A program made the translations under genes and the position numbers. From WRCA01 sp050943575 (GTDB taxonomy: Bacteria > Pseudomonadota > Alphaproteobacteria > Rs-D84): a stretch of 64,000 bases of DNA. Below are positions 33,807 to 42,748 of the stretch, in pieces. The notes beneath the pieces were generated by a model. That model did not search any database. It saw only the letters and a program-made list of their open reading frames with translations, and was not told the DNA's origin. Position 1 is the first letter of the stretch; every line of letters starts with the position of its first letter. The DNA lies in contig JBMNPL010000001.1 of NCBI GenBank assembly GCA_050943575.1, positions 1 to 64,000 on the forward strand, given 5' to 3'.

Positions 33807-34088
33807 TTATTTGCGTAAACCTAGCTTTTTAATTAAAGCTTCATAATCAGCCGGATTTTTCTTTTTAATATAAGCCAATAATTTCTTGCGACGATTAACC
33901 ATCAACAACAAACCACGTTTAGAATGTTTGTCCTTGTGATTGTTTTTCATATGTTCAGTCAGGTTTTTTATGCGCTCTGTTAAAATTGCAACTTGAACAG
34001 GAGCAGACCCACCATTATCTTTATCACTAATTTTATTTTCAGTAATAAGTTTTGATTTTATATTTTTAATAAATGATTTAATCGACAT
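33807..34088 (-). CDS. rpsO: 30S ribosomal protein uS15
   Basis: The 93-residue protein has the uS15 core 'GSAPVQVAILTERIKNLTEH', 'NHKDKHSKRGLLLMVNRRKKLL' and the ending YEALIKKLGLRK. It binds the 16S central domain early in 30S assembly. An N-terminal extension of a few Lys-rich residues makes it slightly longer than the E. coli protein (89). Its start overlaps the truB end by 11 bases, the conserved truB-rpsO-pnp order. Confidence 0.97.
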   Translation of the reverse strand: MSIKSFIKNIKSKLITENKISDKDNGGSAPVQVAILTERIKNLTEHMKNNHKDKHSKRGLLLMVNRRKKLLAYIKKKNPADYEALIKKLGLRK

Positions 34089-34959
34089 TGATAATCCTTT
34101 TTGGTTTTAAAACACTGTTTTGAACTATCCCAATTCCAATAAATCCATTATCAGAATAAACACGAAAAAGCCCATTTTTTACAAAAGTAGCTCTTGTTAA
34201 AAAAACGCCGTGTTTGAATAAAACAGCATCGTTTATATTTAGATTCAAAACCGGAATGTCGCCCAGTCCAAAATCTATTCGCTGCAAATACTCATTAATT
34301 GCTGCGCGACCGCCATTATTAAACAAATTTTCTAGAAAATCAAGTGTCCGAGTGTTTTTTATATTAAAGCCATTTGTTTCTGTGCGGCGAATACTGGTAC
34401 AACTGGCAATAGTTCCACATTTTTCAGCAATATCTCTCGCTAGGGAACGAACATAAGTTCCTGAAGAGCATTTAACAATAAACGAAAATGAATTTATAAC
34501 TGTTAAATCGTAAATATGAACAAGACGTGGTGGAATATTAGGATTTTTACCACTTATGGCCATTTTATATGCACGTTGACCATCAATATGTATAGCACTA
34601 AAATTTGGTGGTACTTGATTATAACTACCGATAAACTCATTACAAACTTGTTGCAAGATTTTATCTGATAAAAATTTTAAATTATCATCTTGTTTAATAA
34701 TTTTTCCAGTCATATCTAAGGTTTCTGTTTCAACCCCCCATTTAATAGAAAATATATATTTTTTATAGTCGTTTGGAAAATATGGAATAATTTTAGTAGC
34801 CTCATTTAATGCGATTATTAATATACCAGATGCCATCGGATCTAGTGTTCCGATATGCCCGAATTTTTTTGCATCAAACATACGGGCAATTTTATTACCA
34901 GCCATACGGCTGGAAATACCACTTGGTTTATCTAATAAAACAAATCCAGAATTTTTCAT
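34078..34959 (-). CDS. truB: tRNA pseudouridine(55) synthase
   Basis: TruB (293 residues) makes pseudouridine 55 in the T-loop of tRNAs. It contains LLDKPSGISS (residues 7-16), 'KFGHIGTLDPMASGIL' with the catalytic aspartate (about residue 41), 'VPPNFSAIHIDGQRAYKMA' and 'VKCSSGTYVRSLARDIAEKCG'. Its ATG overlaps the mutS stop by 4 bases. Confidence 0.96.
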   Translation of the reverse strand: MKNSGFVLLDKPSGISSRMAGNKIARMFDAKKFGHIGTLDPMASGILIIALNEATKIIPYFPNDYKKYIFSIKWGVETETLDMTGKIIKQDDNLKFLSDKILQQVCNEFIGSYNQVPPNFSAIHIDGQRAYKMAISGKNPNIPPRLVHIYDLTVINSFSFIVKCSSGTYVRSLARDIAEKCGTIASCTSIRRTETNGFNIKNTRTLDFLENLFNNGGRAAINEYLQRIDFGLGDIPVLNLNINDAVLFKHGVFLTRATFVKNGLFRVYSDNGFIGIGIVQNSVLKPKRIINVD

Positions 34960-37463
34960 TCGCCAAATAACGATAGTTGCGCTGGTTTTTTATCTTTATC
35001 ACGAGATATAAATACATCAGAAGGTTTTTCTATACCAAGTTCCCCTTGAAGATTTTCACGAATATATTGTTGACCTATGTTGTTTTCCAATTTTTTTAAA
35101 ATCATTTTTGCTCTGGATATAACCTGATCTGGCATTCCAGCCATTTGAGCAACATGAATTCCATAAGAACGATCTGCGAATCCAGATGCAATTTTATGCA
35201 AAAAGATGATTTCGCCATCATGCTCTGCAATTTGAACGTTTAAGTTTTTTAATTCATTTAATGGTATTTTTGTTAGTTCATGATAATGTGTTGCGAACAA
35301 TGTTCTTGGTTTTAATTCGTTTAAAAATTCTAGTACAGCTTGTGCGATAGCCATACCATCCCAAGTCGCAGTTCCGCGTCCTATTTCATCAAAGATAATA
35401 AAGCTTTTGTTTGTTGCACGATTTAAAATATTGGCAGTTTCTTGCATTTCTACCATGAAAGTTGATTGCCCTGCAGCCAAATTATCAGATGCCCCGACAC
35501 GCGAAAATAATTGATCACAAATACCGATAGTTGCAGATTCTGCAGGTACAAAAGAACCCATATGTGCCAAGATTGTTATTAACGCATTTTGACGTAAATA
35601 AGTAGATTTTCCAGCCATATTGGGTCCAGTTAATAAAGCTATTTTTTTATCATTTAAATTACAATTATTTTTAATAAACTGATTGCCTGATTTATTTAAT
35701 ATACTTTCTATTACTGGATGACGTCCGGCAATTATTTCAAAATCATTACCATTAGTCATTGTTGGGCGAACCCAATCATATTCATATGCAACTTTTGTTA
35801 ATGCTAGCCATACATCTGTTTCAGCTATTAAATCTGAAATTTGTAATAATTCGTCAGAAATTTCACGAATTTTTTCAATTAATTGTGCAATTATTTCAGC
35901 TTCTATGGCTGCTGCTTTATCAGCGGCACCACGAACTTCATTATCCAAATCAATCAGATGTGCTGTGGTAAATCGCATATTGTTTACCATAGTTTGTCGA
36001 TGAATAAATCCAGATTCTGGACGCATTAATACATCTGCACGAGTATTCGGAACTTCTATATGATATCCTAATATATTGTTAAATTTTATTTTTAGAGCAT
36101 TAATACCAGTTTTTTTAATATATTCTGCTTGTAATAATGCGATTGTTTTTTTAGCGCCATGCGCCATTTGTCGCATATTATCAAGTACATCGTCAAATCC
36201 ATCGTTAATAATTTCACCATCACGGAAAAAAGCCGGCATATTATCTGATAAAGCTTTATCAAGTTCTAAAGCAAACGAGTTAAAAGTTTTAATTTCTTTA
36301 AATTTAGCACTTAAAATTAAATCTAATTTTTCACCAATAGATTTTATAGTTGGTAAAATGTTTAAAAAATCAGATACTATATGTAAATCCCGAGGTGTTC
36401 CGCGCCCACTAATAAGTCGTGTTATCGCGCGCCCTACATCAGGTAATTTTGATAACTCATCGCTCATAGATTTAAAAATTTGTGTGTTGGATAACAAGTA
36501 AGTAATATGTTCTTGTCTACGGTTAATTTCTCTAATATCTCCAGATAGTTGTCGTAAAAATATACGTAATTTTCTTGCCCCTGCCGCTGTATGTGTTTTA
36601 TCTAAAATATCCAATAAACAAGTACCGCCCTCATTCAATACAGAATCAATTTCTAAACTTTTCCAAGATGCTAAATCAATTAATAATTGTTTTTCAACAC
36701 CAAACCGATAAGGTGTACGAAATATAATATTCGTATCACGCTGAGTGTTGTTTAAATAAGCTGCTAACAATTTATCTGATAAAGTTGGAGTGTTAAAAAT
36801 TGGTAAAATTTTATTTGTAATTGCATCAATATCAGTTCTAGAATATAATTTTTCATAAACAGGTGTAGTTGTAAAATGTTCACGTAAACGTACAATTTCC
36901 AATGTTTCAGCTAATTTTTCGGGATAAATAATTTCTGCCGGAGCAATTTTTGAAATATCATCAAAAAGATTTATAGTTTCACCGATAAAAAATTCACCAG
37001 TTGAAATATCACATCCAGAAAAACAATAACCAGATGTTTTAGATTGTGCAACAGCTACCAAAAAATTTGATTTTTTGGGGTTTAATAAATTATCGTCAGT
37101 TAATGTTCCAGCAGTCATAACGCGAACAACTTTGCGTTCAATTTGTTTATGTCCACGAGCTTTTGCTTCTTCTGGGGTTTCCATTTGTTCGGCTAATGCG
37201 ACACTAATACCAGATTTTACTAGACGTGCAAAATAGTTATCAGCTGCATGCCATGGAATACCACACATTGGAATGTCATTACCACGTTCATCTTTGCCGC
37301 GACGAGTTAAAACTAAATCTAAAGTTTTGCTAATAATTCTCGCATCATTAAAAAAGGCTTCATAAAAATCCCCTAGACGAAATAATAAAACAGCGTCTGG
37401 ATTTTCGGCTTTCATATCCAAATATTGTTTCATTACAGGGGTAAGAGTTAATTTTTTAACCAT
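34956..37463 (-). CDS. mutS: DNA mismatch repair protein MutS
   Basis: MutS (835 residues) recognises mismatches. The N-terminal mismatch-binding motif is present (LFRLGDFYEAF, Phe-x-Glu as FYE), followed by connector, lever and clamp regions and the ATPase with LTGPNMAGKSTYLRQ, 'FIIFDEIGRGTATWDGMAIA' and 'ATHYHELTK'. The dimer-interface C-terminus ends in SLFGE. Start ATG 37463 has no clear Shine-Dalgarno; the leader holds a 17-bp inverted repeat. mutL is not in the window. Confidence 0.97.
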   Translation of the reverse strand: MVKKLTLTPVMKQYLDMKAENPDAVLLFRLGDFYEAFFNDARIISKTLDLVLTRRGKDERGNDIPMCGIPWHAADNYFARLVKSGISVALAEQMETPEEAKARGHKQIERKVVRVMTAGTLTDDNLLNPKKSNFLVAVAQSKTSGYCFSGCDISTGEFFIGETINLFDDISKIAPAEIIYPEKLAETLEIVRLREHFTTTPVYEKLYSRTDIDAITNKILPIFNTPTLSDKLLAAYLNNTQRDTNIIFRTPYRFGVEKQLLIDLASWKSLEIDSVLNEGGTCLLDILDKTHTAAGARKLRIFLRQLSGDIREINRRQEHITYLLSNTQIFKSMSDELSKLPDVGRAITRLISGRGTPRDLHIVSDFLNILPTIKSIGEKLDLILSAKFKEIKTFNSFALELDKALSDNMPAFFRDGEIINDGFDDVLDNMRQMAHGAKKTIALLQAEYIKKTGINALKIKFNNILGYHIEVPNTRADVLMRPESGFIHRQTMVNNMRFTTAHLIDLDNEVRGAADKAAAIEAEIIAQLIEKIREISDELLQISDLIAETDVWLALTKVAYEYDWVRPTMTNGNDFEIIAGRHPVIESILNKSGNQFIKNNCNLNDKKIALLTGPNMAGKSTYLRQNALITILAHMGSFVPAESATIGICDQLFSRVGASDNLAAGQSTFMVEMQETANILNRATNKSFIIFDEIGRGTATWDGMAIAQAVLEFLNELKPRTLFATHYHELTKIPLNELKNLNVQIAEHDGEIIFLHKIASGFADRSYGIHVAQMAGMPDQVISRAKMILKKLENNIGQQYIRENLQGELGIEKPSDVFISRDKDKKPAQLSLFGE

Positions 37464-37471
37464 TGTATCGT

Positions 37472-37545
37472 AAAATTTAAACTTAAAAAAACATAAAGTA
37501 AAGTTTCTTTATAAAAATTATATTTATATTTTAAGTTTAAATTTT
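37472..37545. repeat. 17-bp perfect inverted repeat between xseB and mutS
   Basis: AAAATTTAAACTTAAAA at 37472-37488 and its exact reverse complement at 37529-37545, enclosing a smaller ATAAAG/CTTTAT stem. It spans the end of xseB and the mutS leader, ending 8 bases before the mutS ATG. No GC-rich terminator form. Confidence 0.85.
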
Positions 37546-37725
37546 TAATTTCTCTATTTTTAATTCCGCATCTTTTAGTAATTTTTCACAATATAACTTA
37601 AGCTTCATTCCCTTTTCATAAGCTTGTACGGAATCTGCTAGTGGTAGTTCCCCAGTTTCCATTTTTTTTACTAATTCGGTTAATTGTTTATATGCATCTT
37701 CAAAAGATAATTTGTTTTCTTCCAT
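37537..37725 (-). CDS. xseB: Exodeoxyribonuclease VII small subunit
   Basis: The 62-residue protein has the XseB signature 'LSFEDAYKQLTELVKKMETGELPLADSV', then AYEKGMKLKLYCEKLL. Several XseB helices wrap one XseA to form ExoVII, which degrades single-stranded DNA. GAGGG precedes the ATG. xseA is not in the window. Confidence 0.93.
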   Translation of the reverse strand: MEENKLSFEDAYKQLTELVKKMETGELPLADSVQAYEKGMKLKLYCEKLLKDAELKIEKLKI

Positions 37726-37812
37726 AATAAACCCTCTTTTGAAAAAAGATTACTATTTAAACTCTAAATTTTCAACTTTTAACTTAAAATAACATTAGAG
37801 TTGCTTTATTTA

Positions 37813-38862
37813 TTAATACATAGTTTGTAAAATGTGTTTAGATTTATCTAAATTATCCAGCATTTTTCCACTACCACGAACAACACTTGAAAGTGGCTCG
37901 TCTGCCAAAAATACTGGTAATCCAGTCGCGATGCGAATCGCTATATCTAAATCACGAAGTAATGCCCCACCACCAGTCATGACGATACCATAGTCTACAA
38001 TATCTGCTGCTAATTCAGGGGGAGTTAACTCTAAAGCTTGACGAATTGTATCGATAATTTTTGTAACTGTTGGATTAAGCGCCTGTGCAACTTGAGACTC
38101 AGTTATAGTTGTTTCGCGTGGAATGCCTGATATCATATCGCGCCCTTTAATTTTAAGGCTTTTTTCTTTTGTTTTATCTTTTGGTGCTATCGCACATCCA
38201 ATTTTTTCTTTTATTTCTTCAGCGGTTGCTTCCCCGATCAATAAATTTTTATTTTTACGGACATAATCTATAATATCAGTATCCATTTGATCTCCAGCAA
38301 ATCGAACAGCGTTGGAATAAACAACCCCACCTAATGACATAACAGAGATTTCAGTTGTTCCACCACCAATATCTAAAACCATAGAACCAACAGGTTTTTC
38401 AACGGGTAATCCTGCACCAACTGCGGCCGCAGTTGATTCTTCAACAACATAAACTTTGCGTGCACCAGCCGCATCAGCAGCCTCTTGGATTGCACGACGT
38501 TCTACTTGAGTAGCGCAAGATGGTACACATATAATAATAAGTGGAGCAGTTATTATTGAACGGTTGTGAATTTTGCGTATAAAATACTTAATCATTTCTT
38601 CCGCAATTTCAAAATCAGCAATAACACCATCTCGTAATGGACGAACAGCTGAAATAGTTCCTGGTGTGCGTCCCAACATTTTTTTTGCTTCTTCACCAAC
38701 AGCCAAAACTTCTTTACGCCCAAGTAATCTATTTTCAGCAACAGCAACTACCGATGGTTCTTTTAATACAACACCGCGCCCTTTGATATAAATCAATGTG
38801 TTTGCTGTTCCTAAATCAATGGCCATATCCGAAGAAAACATCTTCATAATACGATTATACAT
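37813..38862 (-). CDS. mreB: Rod shape-determining protein MreB
   Basis: The bacterial actin homologue (349 residues) forms membrane-associated filaments that direct elongasome movement. Phosphate 1 motif 'MAIDLGTANTLIYIKGRGVV' lies at about 13-32, 'VLDIGGGTTEISVMSLGG' at about 163, and 'GIVMTGGGALLRDLD' near 290. GAGGAG precedes the ATG. It is separated from mreCD (28 kb away), an uncommon arrangement. Its end is followed by xseB. Confidence 0.97.
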   Translation of the reverse strand: MYNRIMKMFSSDMAIDLGTANTLIYIKGRGVVLKEPSVVAVAENRLLGRKEVLAVGEEAKKMLGRTPGTISAVRPLRDGVIADFEIAEEMIKYFIRKIHNRSIITAPLIIICVPSCATQVERRAIQEAADAAGARKVYVVEESTAAAVGAGLPVEKPVGSMVLDIGGGTTEISVMSLGGVVYSNAVRFAGDQMDTDIIDYVRKNKNLLIGEATAEEIKEKIGCAIAPKDKTKEKSLKIKGRDMISGIPRETTITESQVAQALNPTVTKIIDTIRQALELTPPELAADIVDYGIVMTGGGALLRDLDIAIRIATGLPVFLADEPLSSVVRGSGKMLDNLDKSKHILQTMY

Positions 38863-38921
38863 ACTTATATCTCCTCAAAATAAATCGTTAATACATTTCT
38901 CTCGCAATAATAAAGCAGAAT

Positions 38922-38949
38922 TTGCAAAATGCAATTATTATCTTATAAT
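38922..38949 (+). promoter_or_regulatory. Promoter for rnpA-yidD
   Basis: TTGCAA (38922-38927), 16-base spacer, TATAAT (38944-38949), 11 bases before the rnpA ATG, with no Shine-Dalgarno between. Confidence 0.65.
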
Positions 38950-38960
38950 AAATAATCATT

Positions 38961-39317
38961 ATGAGACAAACAATAAAAAAATATAAAGATTTTATTATTC
39001 AAGAAAATAATTCTGTGGTTAAAACACCGCTTTTTATTATTCGTTCGCGCCCAACATTATGGGATGGAAATGCAAAATATGGTTTAGTTACTACAAAAAA
39101 AACATTTCGTCTTGCTTGTGAAAGAAATCGTGCCAAACGTTTATTACGGGTATGGATTCGTGCTTGCGAATCATTGATGAATCCTGATATGGATTATATA
39201 TTTATTGCGCGTACTTCAATTTTAAACACAACTTTATCTATCGGAATTGAAACGATGAAAAAAGCTTTACAACAATTGTCAAATAATGATGAAAAAAATC
39301 GCCCTGCTCTTAATTAA
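38961..39317 (+). CDS. rnpA: Ribonuclease P protein component
   Basis: The 118-residue basic protein carries the RNR motif in 'ACERNRAKRLLRVWIRAC' (about 52-69), and 'LWDGNAKYGLVTTKKTF' before it. It assists the RNase P RNA in tRNA 5' maturation. rpmH, which normally lies just upstream, is absent (the 98-base gap holds only a promoter). It overlaps yidD by 32 bases. Confidence 0.92.
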   Translation: MRQTIKKYKDFIIQENNSVVKTPLFIIRSRPTLWDGNAKYGLVTTKKTFRLACERNRAKRLLRVWIRACESLMNPDMDYIFIARTSILNTTLSIGIETMKKALQQLSNNDEKNRPALN

Positions 39318-39504
39318 ATTTTATCAAAATGGAATTTCACCATTGTTTGGTGGTCGCGCTGTTTGTCGTTTTTATCCGTCTTGTAGCGAGTATACAAAAC
39401 AAGCAATTGAAAAATATGGTGCATTTCGTGGAACATGGTTGGGATTAAAAAGAATTTTACGATGTCGACCCGGTAGTAGTTTTGGATATGATCCCGTTCC
39501 TTGA
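39286..39504 (+). CDS. yidD: Membrane protein insertion efficiency factor YidD
   Basis: The 72-residue protein has the YidD core: 'LIKFYQNGISPLF', 'CRFYPSCSEYTKQAIEKYGAFRG' with conserved cysteines and a C-terminal FGYDPVP. It assists YidC-dependent membrane protein insertion. A second ATG follows the first immediately, either may be used. It is coupled to rnpA as usual, but yidC is not downstream; accB is. Confidence 0.93.
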   Translation: MMKKIALLLIKFYQNGISPLFGGRAVCRFYPSCSEYTKQAIEKYGAFRGTWLGLKRILRCRPGSSFGYDPVP

Positions 39505-39528
39505 CATCTGTTTCAGATTTGCTACAAT
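39501..39528 (+). promoter_or_regulatory. Promoter for accB-accC
   Basis: A consensus TTGACA (39501-39506, overlapping the yidD stop), 16-base spacer, TACAAT (39523-39528), then AAAGGAT before the accB ATG. Confidence 0.75.
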
Positions 39529-39558
39529 ATTTTTTGCATTATAATAAAGGATATTGTT

Positions 39559-40017
39559 ATGTCATTTCGTTCAACAGTAAAAGCCATGACCAAAATTATG
39601 GATGAAATGGGGCTTACTGAACTTGATTTAGAACGCCAATTTTTATTTGGCATTTATCGTAAGCACGTTCACCTTTCGCGTCAAGGTGCAACTACCCCTC
39701 CAGCATTTACAGCTGTGCCCACTCCTGCCGCTCCATTGGCAAAAACATCTGGTGATACAATTTCAAATTCTGATGAATGTTTAGCAAATGCTATTCGTTC
39801 ACCAATGGTTGGTGTTGTTTATTTAGCACCAGAACCAGGAGCAAAGCAATTTGCGACAATCGGGCAGAAAATAAAATCTGGTGATACAATATGTTTGATC
39901 GAAGCTATGAAAACATTTAATCCGGTTAAAGCCGATAAAGATGGTGTTGTAAAAAAAATTTTAGTTTCCGATAGTCAGGCGGTTGAGTTTGATACTCCAT
40001 TAATGGTGATAGAATAA
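39559..40017 (+). CDS. accB: Acetyl-CoA carboxylase biotin carboxyl carrier protein
   Basis: The 152-residue BCCP has an N-terminal dimerisation region, a Pro/Ala/Thr linker (about 44-66) and the biotinyl domain with EAMKTF (biotinylated Lys118) plus SPMVGVVY. It carries carboxybiotin to the carboxyltransferase in fatty acid synthesis. It lies one base before accC, the conserved accBC operon. Confidence 0.96.
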   Translation: MSFRSTVKAMTKIMDEMGLTELDLERQFLFGIYRKHVHLSRQGATTPPAFTAVPTPAAPLAKTSGDTISNSDECLANAIRSPMVGVVYLAPEPGAKQFATIGQKIKSGDTICLIEAMKTFNPVKADKDGVVKKILVSDSQAVEFDTPLMVIE

Positions 40018-40018
40018 A

Positions 40019-41371
40019 ATGGCAGCTATAAAGAAGATTCTGATAGCTAATCGTGGGGAAATAGCCCTGCGGATTATTCGTGCATGTCGGGATATGGGTA
40101 TAAAAACAGTTGCTGTTTATTCTTCTATAGATAAAATGGCTTCTCATGTTCATGTTGCGGATGAATCTGTTTGTATAGGTCCTGGTCCAGCAAAAGATTC
40201 TTATCTTAATGAATCTGCCATTTTAACAGCAGCATTACTTACCAATTCTGATGCGATTCATCCTGGATATGGATTTTTATCTGAACGCGCTGGGTTTGTC
40301 GAAAAAGTAGAATTGCATAATTTGATTTGGATTGGTCCTAATGCTAATATGATTGCAAAAATGGGTGATAAAGTTGCCGCTAAAAAAACAGCTATAGAAT
40401 GTGGATTGCCCGTGGTTCCTGGTAGTGATGGTGCTGTAGATACACTGGAATCTGCTTTGATGTGGGGTGAAAAAATTGGGTATCCAGTTATGTTAAAAGC
40501 ATCAGCTGGTGGTGGTGGAAAAGGTATGCGTTCGGTTATGAATGCATCTGAAATGGCAAAACTATTTCAATTAACCAAACAAGAGGCCAAGGCTGCTTTT
40601 GGTGATGATACTTTATATATGGAAAAATTATTATTGCATCCGAGGCATATTGAATTTCAAGTTTTAGCTGATAAACATGGTGGAGTTGTAATTTTTGGGG
40701 AACGTGATTGTTCTCTTCAACGTAAAAATCAAAAAGTTATGGAAGAATGCCCCGCAGCTGCATTAACCACAAAACAACGTGATGATATGATTGAAATCTG
40801 TCGCGCTGCGGTTAAAAAAATGGGATATACAAATGCAGGTACCTTGGAATTTATGTTTGAAAATGGTAAATTTTATTTTCTAGAAATGAACACTAGATTA
40901 CAAGTAGAACATCCTGTTACAGAAATGGTTTATGGTGTGGATCTTGTTCGTGAACAGATCCGTATCGCCCAAGGGGAAAAACTTGGTTATAATCAAGGTA
41001 ATTTAATTCAAAATGGGCATGCAATTGAATTTCGTATCAATGCAGAAGATCCGGAAACATTTGTTCCAAATCCCGGAACAATCACAACATATAATCCTTC
41101 TGGTGGATTAGGTATAAGGATTGATTCAGCGGTTTATAATGGGTATATAATTCCGCCAACTTATGATTCTTTGATAGCAAAATTAATTGTTTGGGCACCG
41201 AATCGTCCGGCTTGTTTATTACGTGCACAAAGGGCATTGGATGAATTTATAATAGAGGGTGTAAAAACAACAATTCCGCTACATCAAAAGTTATTACAAG
41301 CAAAAGATGTAAAATCTTTAAATATTGATAATCATTGGTTAGAAAAATTTTTAGCTAATACAAATAAATAA
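40019..41371 (+). CDS. accC: Acetyl-CoA carboxylase biotin carboxylase subunit
   Basis: This ATP-grasp enzyme (450 residues) carboxylates the biotin on BCCP. It has 'ILIANRGEIALRIIRACRDMG' near the N-terminus, KASAGGGGKGMR (ATP loop, about 160), 'FLEMNTRLQVEHPVTE' and 'EFRINAEDPE'. The length matches the family (about 449). Ends in a bidirectional terminator shared with infC. Confidence 0.97.
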   Translation: MAAIKKILIANRGEIALRIIRACRDMGIKTVAVYSSIDKMASHVHVADESVCIGPGPAKDSYLNESAILTAALLTNSDAIHPGYGFLSERAGFVEKVELHNLIWIGPNANMIAKMGDKVAAKKTAIECGLPVVPGSDGAVDTLESALMWGEKIGYPVMLKASAGGGGKGMRSVMNASEMAKLFQLTKQEAKAAFGDDTLYMEKLLLHPRHIEFQVLADKHGGVVIFGERDCSLQRKNQKVMEECPAAALTTKQRDDMIEICRAAVKKMGYTNAGTLEFMFENGKFYFLEMNTRLQVEHPVTEMVYGVDLVREQIRIAQGEKLGYNQGNLIQNGHAIEFRINAEDPETFVPNPGTITTYNPSGGLGIRIDSAVYNGYIIPPTYDSLIAKLIVWAPNRPACLLRAQRALDEFIIEGVKTTIPLHQKLLQAKDVKSLNIDNHWLEKFLANTNK

Positions 41372-41393
41372 AACCGCTTATCTAAGCGGTTTT
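41370..41393. terminator. Bidirectional terminator between accC and infC
   Basis: AAAACCGCTT, 4-base loop ATCT, AAGCGGTTTT then TATTTT. The 10-bp stem overlaps the infC stop codon by two bases. Confidence 0.85.
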
Positions 41394-41946
41394 ATTTTGC
41401 GGGCGCAATAATAATAGATCTTGTTCGTTCATCAGGTTTTGATTTAGATTCTATTGTCCCTTTATCCCCGATTATTTGTATTACACGTTCAAAAAGGTTT
41501 GTAGTAGCACCGGAACGTGCACCAATTGCTAAAACTCTTTTACTACCCTTTGTCATTACTGATATTTTAACTTTATCGCCTTCATTCAGAAATTCAAAAA
41601 CTTTTTTCATTTTAATTTTTAAATCATTTTCTTCAATAAATGGTTTTATCCAAACCTCTTTCAATTCATTTGTTTTTTGATTTTTACGCGCTTCGGATAT
41701 TTTCTTTTTTTGTTCGTATTTGTATTTTCCATAATTCATAATTTTTGCAATCGGTGGTATATTATTTGCATTAATTTCAACTAAATCCATATCAGCATCA
41801 ATCGCCATTTGTAAAGCTTGTGCAGTCGGCATAACGCCAAGATTAACACCTGTTTCAGATATTACTTGAATATTCTTTGCAAGAATTTTATTGTTTATAC
41901 GCGGACCTAAATCACGGCGATTATTTCTATTAAATGTTGTTTTTAT
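41392..41946 (-). CDS. infC: Translation initiation factor IF-3, with a probable AUA start codon
   Basis: IF-3 checks the start codon and keeps ribosomal subunits apart. From the first ATG only 146 residues would be made, lacking the conserved N-terminus; the frame is open upstream and encodes the classic NRRDLGPRINNKI segment. The only codon with proper spacing to a strong AAAGGAG is ATA at 41946-41944, six bases after AGGAG. This gives 184 residues, near the usual 170-180. No ATG, GTG, TTG or CTG is available in that 38-codon stretch at a proper distance. In E. coli infC starts with AUU, which lets IF-3 repress its own synthesis. rpmI-rplT are not linked. Confidence 0.92.
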   Translation of the reverse strand: MKTTFNRNNRRDLGPRINNKILAKNIQVISETGVNLGVMPTAQALQMAIDADMDLVEINANNIPPIAKIMNYGKYKYEQKKKISEARKNQKTNELKEVWIKPFIEENDLKIKMKKVFEFLNEGDKVKISVMTKGSKRVLAIGARSGATTNLFERVIQIIGDKGTIESKSKPDERTRSIIIAPAK

Positions 41947-41988
41947 TGTAGTCTCCTTTTTATAGTTATACGTTGAGATTTTAGACGT

Positions 41989-42672
41989 TTATTCTAGAGT
42001 TTTCAACAATTTTTGCAACTGTTCCCAAGCAAATCTTTTTAAATCCGGTTTTAAAATCATATGATTGGGACTAGGAATTGAAAATTTTTTAATATTTAAA
42101 TTGTTTTTCAATTGATATTTTTCAGCTAAAACCCCCAATGTTAAAATCACTTTCGGTATAGTTAATTCTATAAATTTATCAATAAAAGGAACAGTTAAAG
42201 ATAATTCTTCTTCGGTCGGCGTTCTGTTCCCTGGTGTGCGCCAAAACATTAATGGACATATTGATATTAAATTTCTATTTGTACCAATAGCATTTAACAT
42301 TTTTTCAAAAAATTCACCAGTTGTCCCAGATAAAATTTGCCCAGATTCATCGTCTTCAGACGAGGGGGGATCGGTTAAAACTAATATATTCTCCCCGATA
42401 GTTGGCAAAATAGTATTTTTTGCGAACATTTTTAATGGATGATTAAAATTATTAATTTCTTTACAAAGTTCGGAAAAATTATTCACTTTGTATGCAATTT
42501 CTTTCGCCGATAATATCGAAATTGGTGCAATCGGAGCTATAGTATTTGTATCTTCATTTTTAATTTGTTCAACAACTTGTTTTTCTTGTTGAAAATCTTT
42601 TGATAAAATAGAATTTAAAAGTTCCCATTTAACACCAGATAATTTTAAATCATATAATAAATCAATTTTCAT
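41989..42672 (-). CDS. Uracil-DNA glycosylase family 4-like protein
   Basis: The 227-residue protein (ATG 42672, AAGGGAAA upstream) resembles family 4 (thermostable, SPO1 DNA polymerase-related) UDGs: PGNRTPT at 147-153, 'PKVILTLGVLAEKYQL', and SPNHMILKP in place of HPS-type motifs. The usual GEAPG motif reads TDPPS, and the four [4Fe-4S] cysteines are missing. It may be inactive or of altered specificity. It runs toward infC and may share its transcript. A family hit is convincing, activity is not. Confidence 0.7.
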   Translation of the reverse strand: MKIDLLYDLKLSGVKWELLNSILSKDFQQEKQVVEQIKNEDTNTIAPIAPISILSAKEIAYKVNNFSELCKEINNFNHPLKMFAKNTILPTIGENILVLTDPPSSEDDESGQILSGTTGEFFEKMLNAIGTNRNLISICPLMFWRTPGNRTPTEEELSLTVPFIDKFIELTIPKVILTLGVLAEKYQLKNNLNIKKFSIPSPNHMILKPDLKRFAWEQLQKLLKTLE

Positions 42673-42683
42673 AAGATTTTCCC

Positions 42684-42712
42684 TTGATTTTTCATAGAAT
42701 AAGATGTAAAGT
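42684..42712 (+). promoter_or_regulatory. Promoter for pal
   Basis: TTGATT (42684-42689), 17-base spacer, TAAAGT (42707-42712), 36 bases before the ATG. Confidence 0.6.
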
Positions 42713-42748
42713 AATACTTGAACCAAAAAAATACAAGGGAGTATTTTC

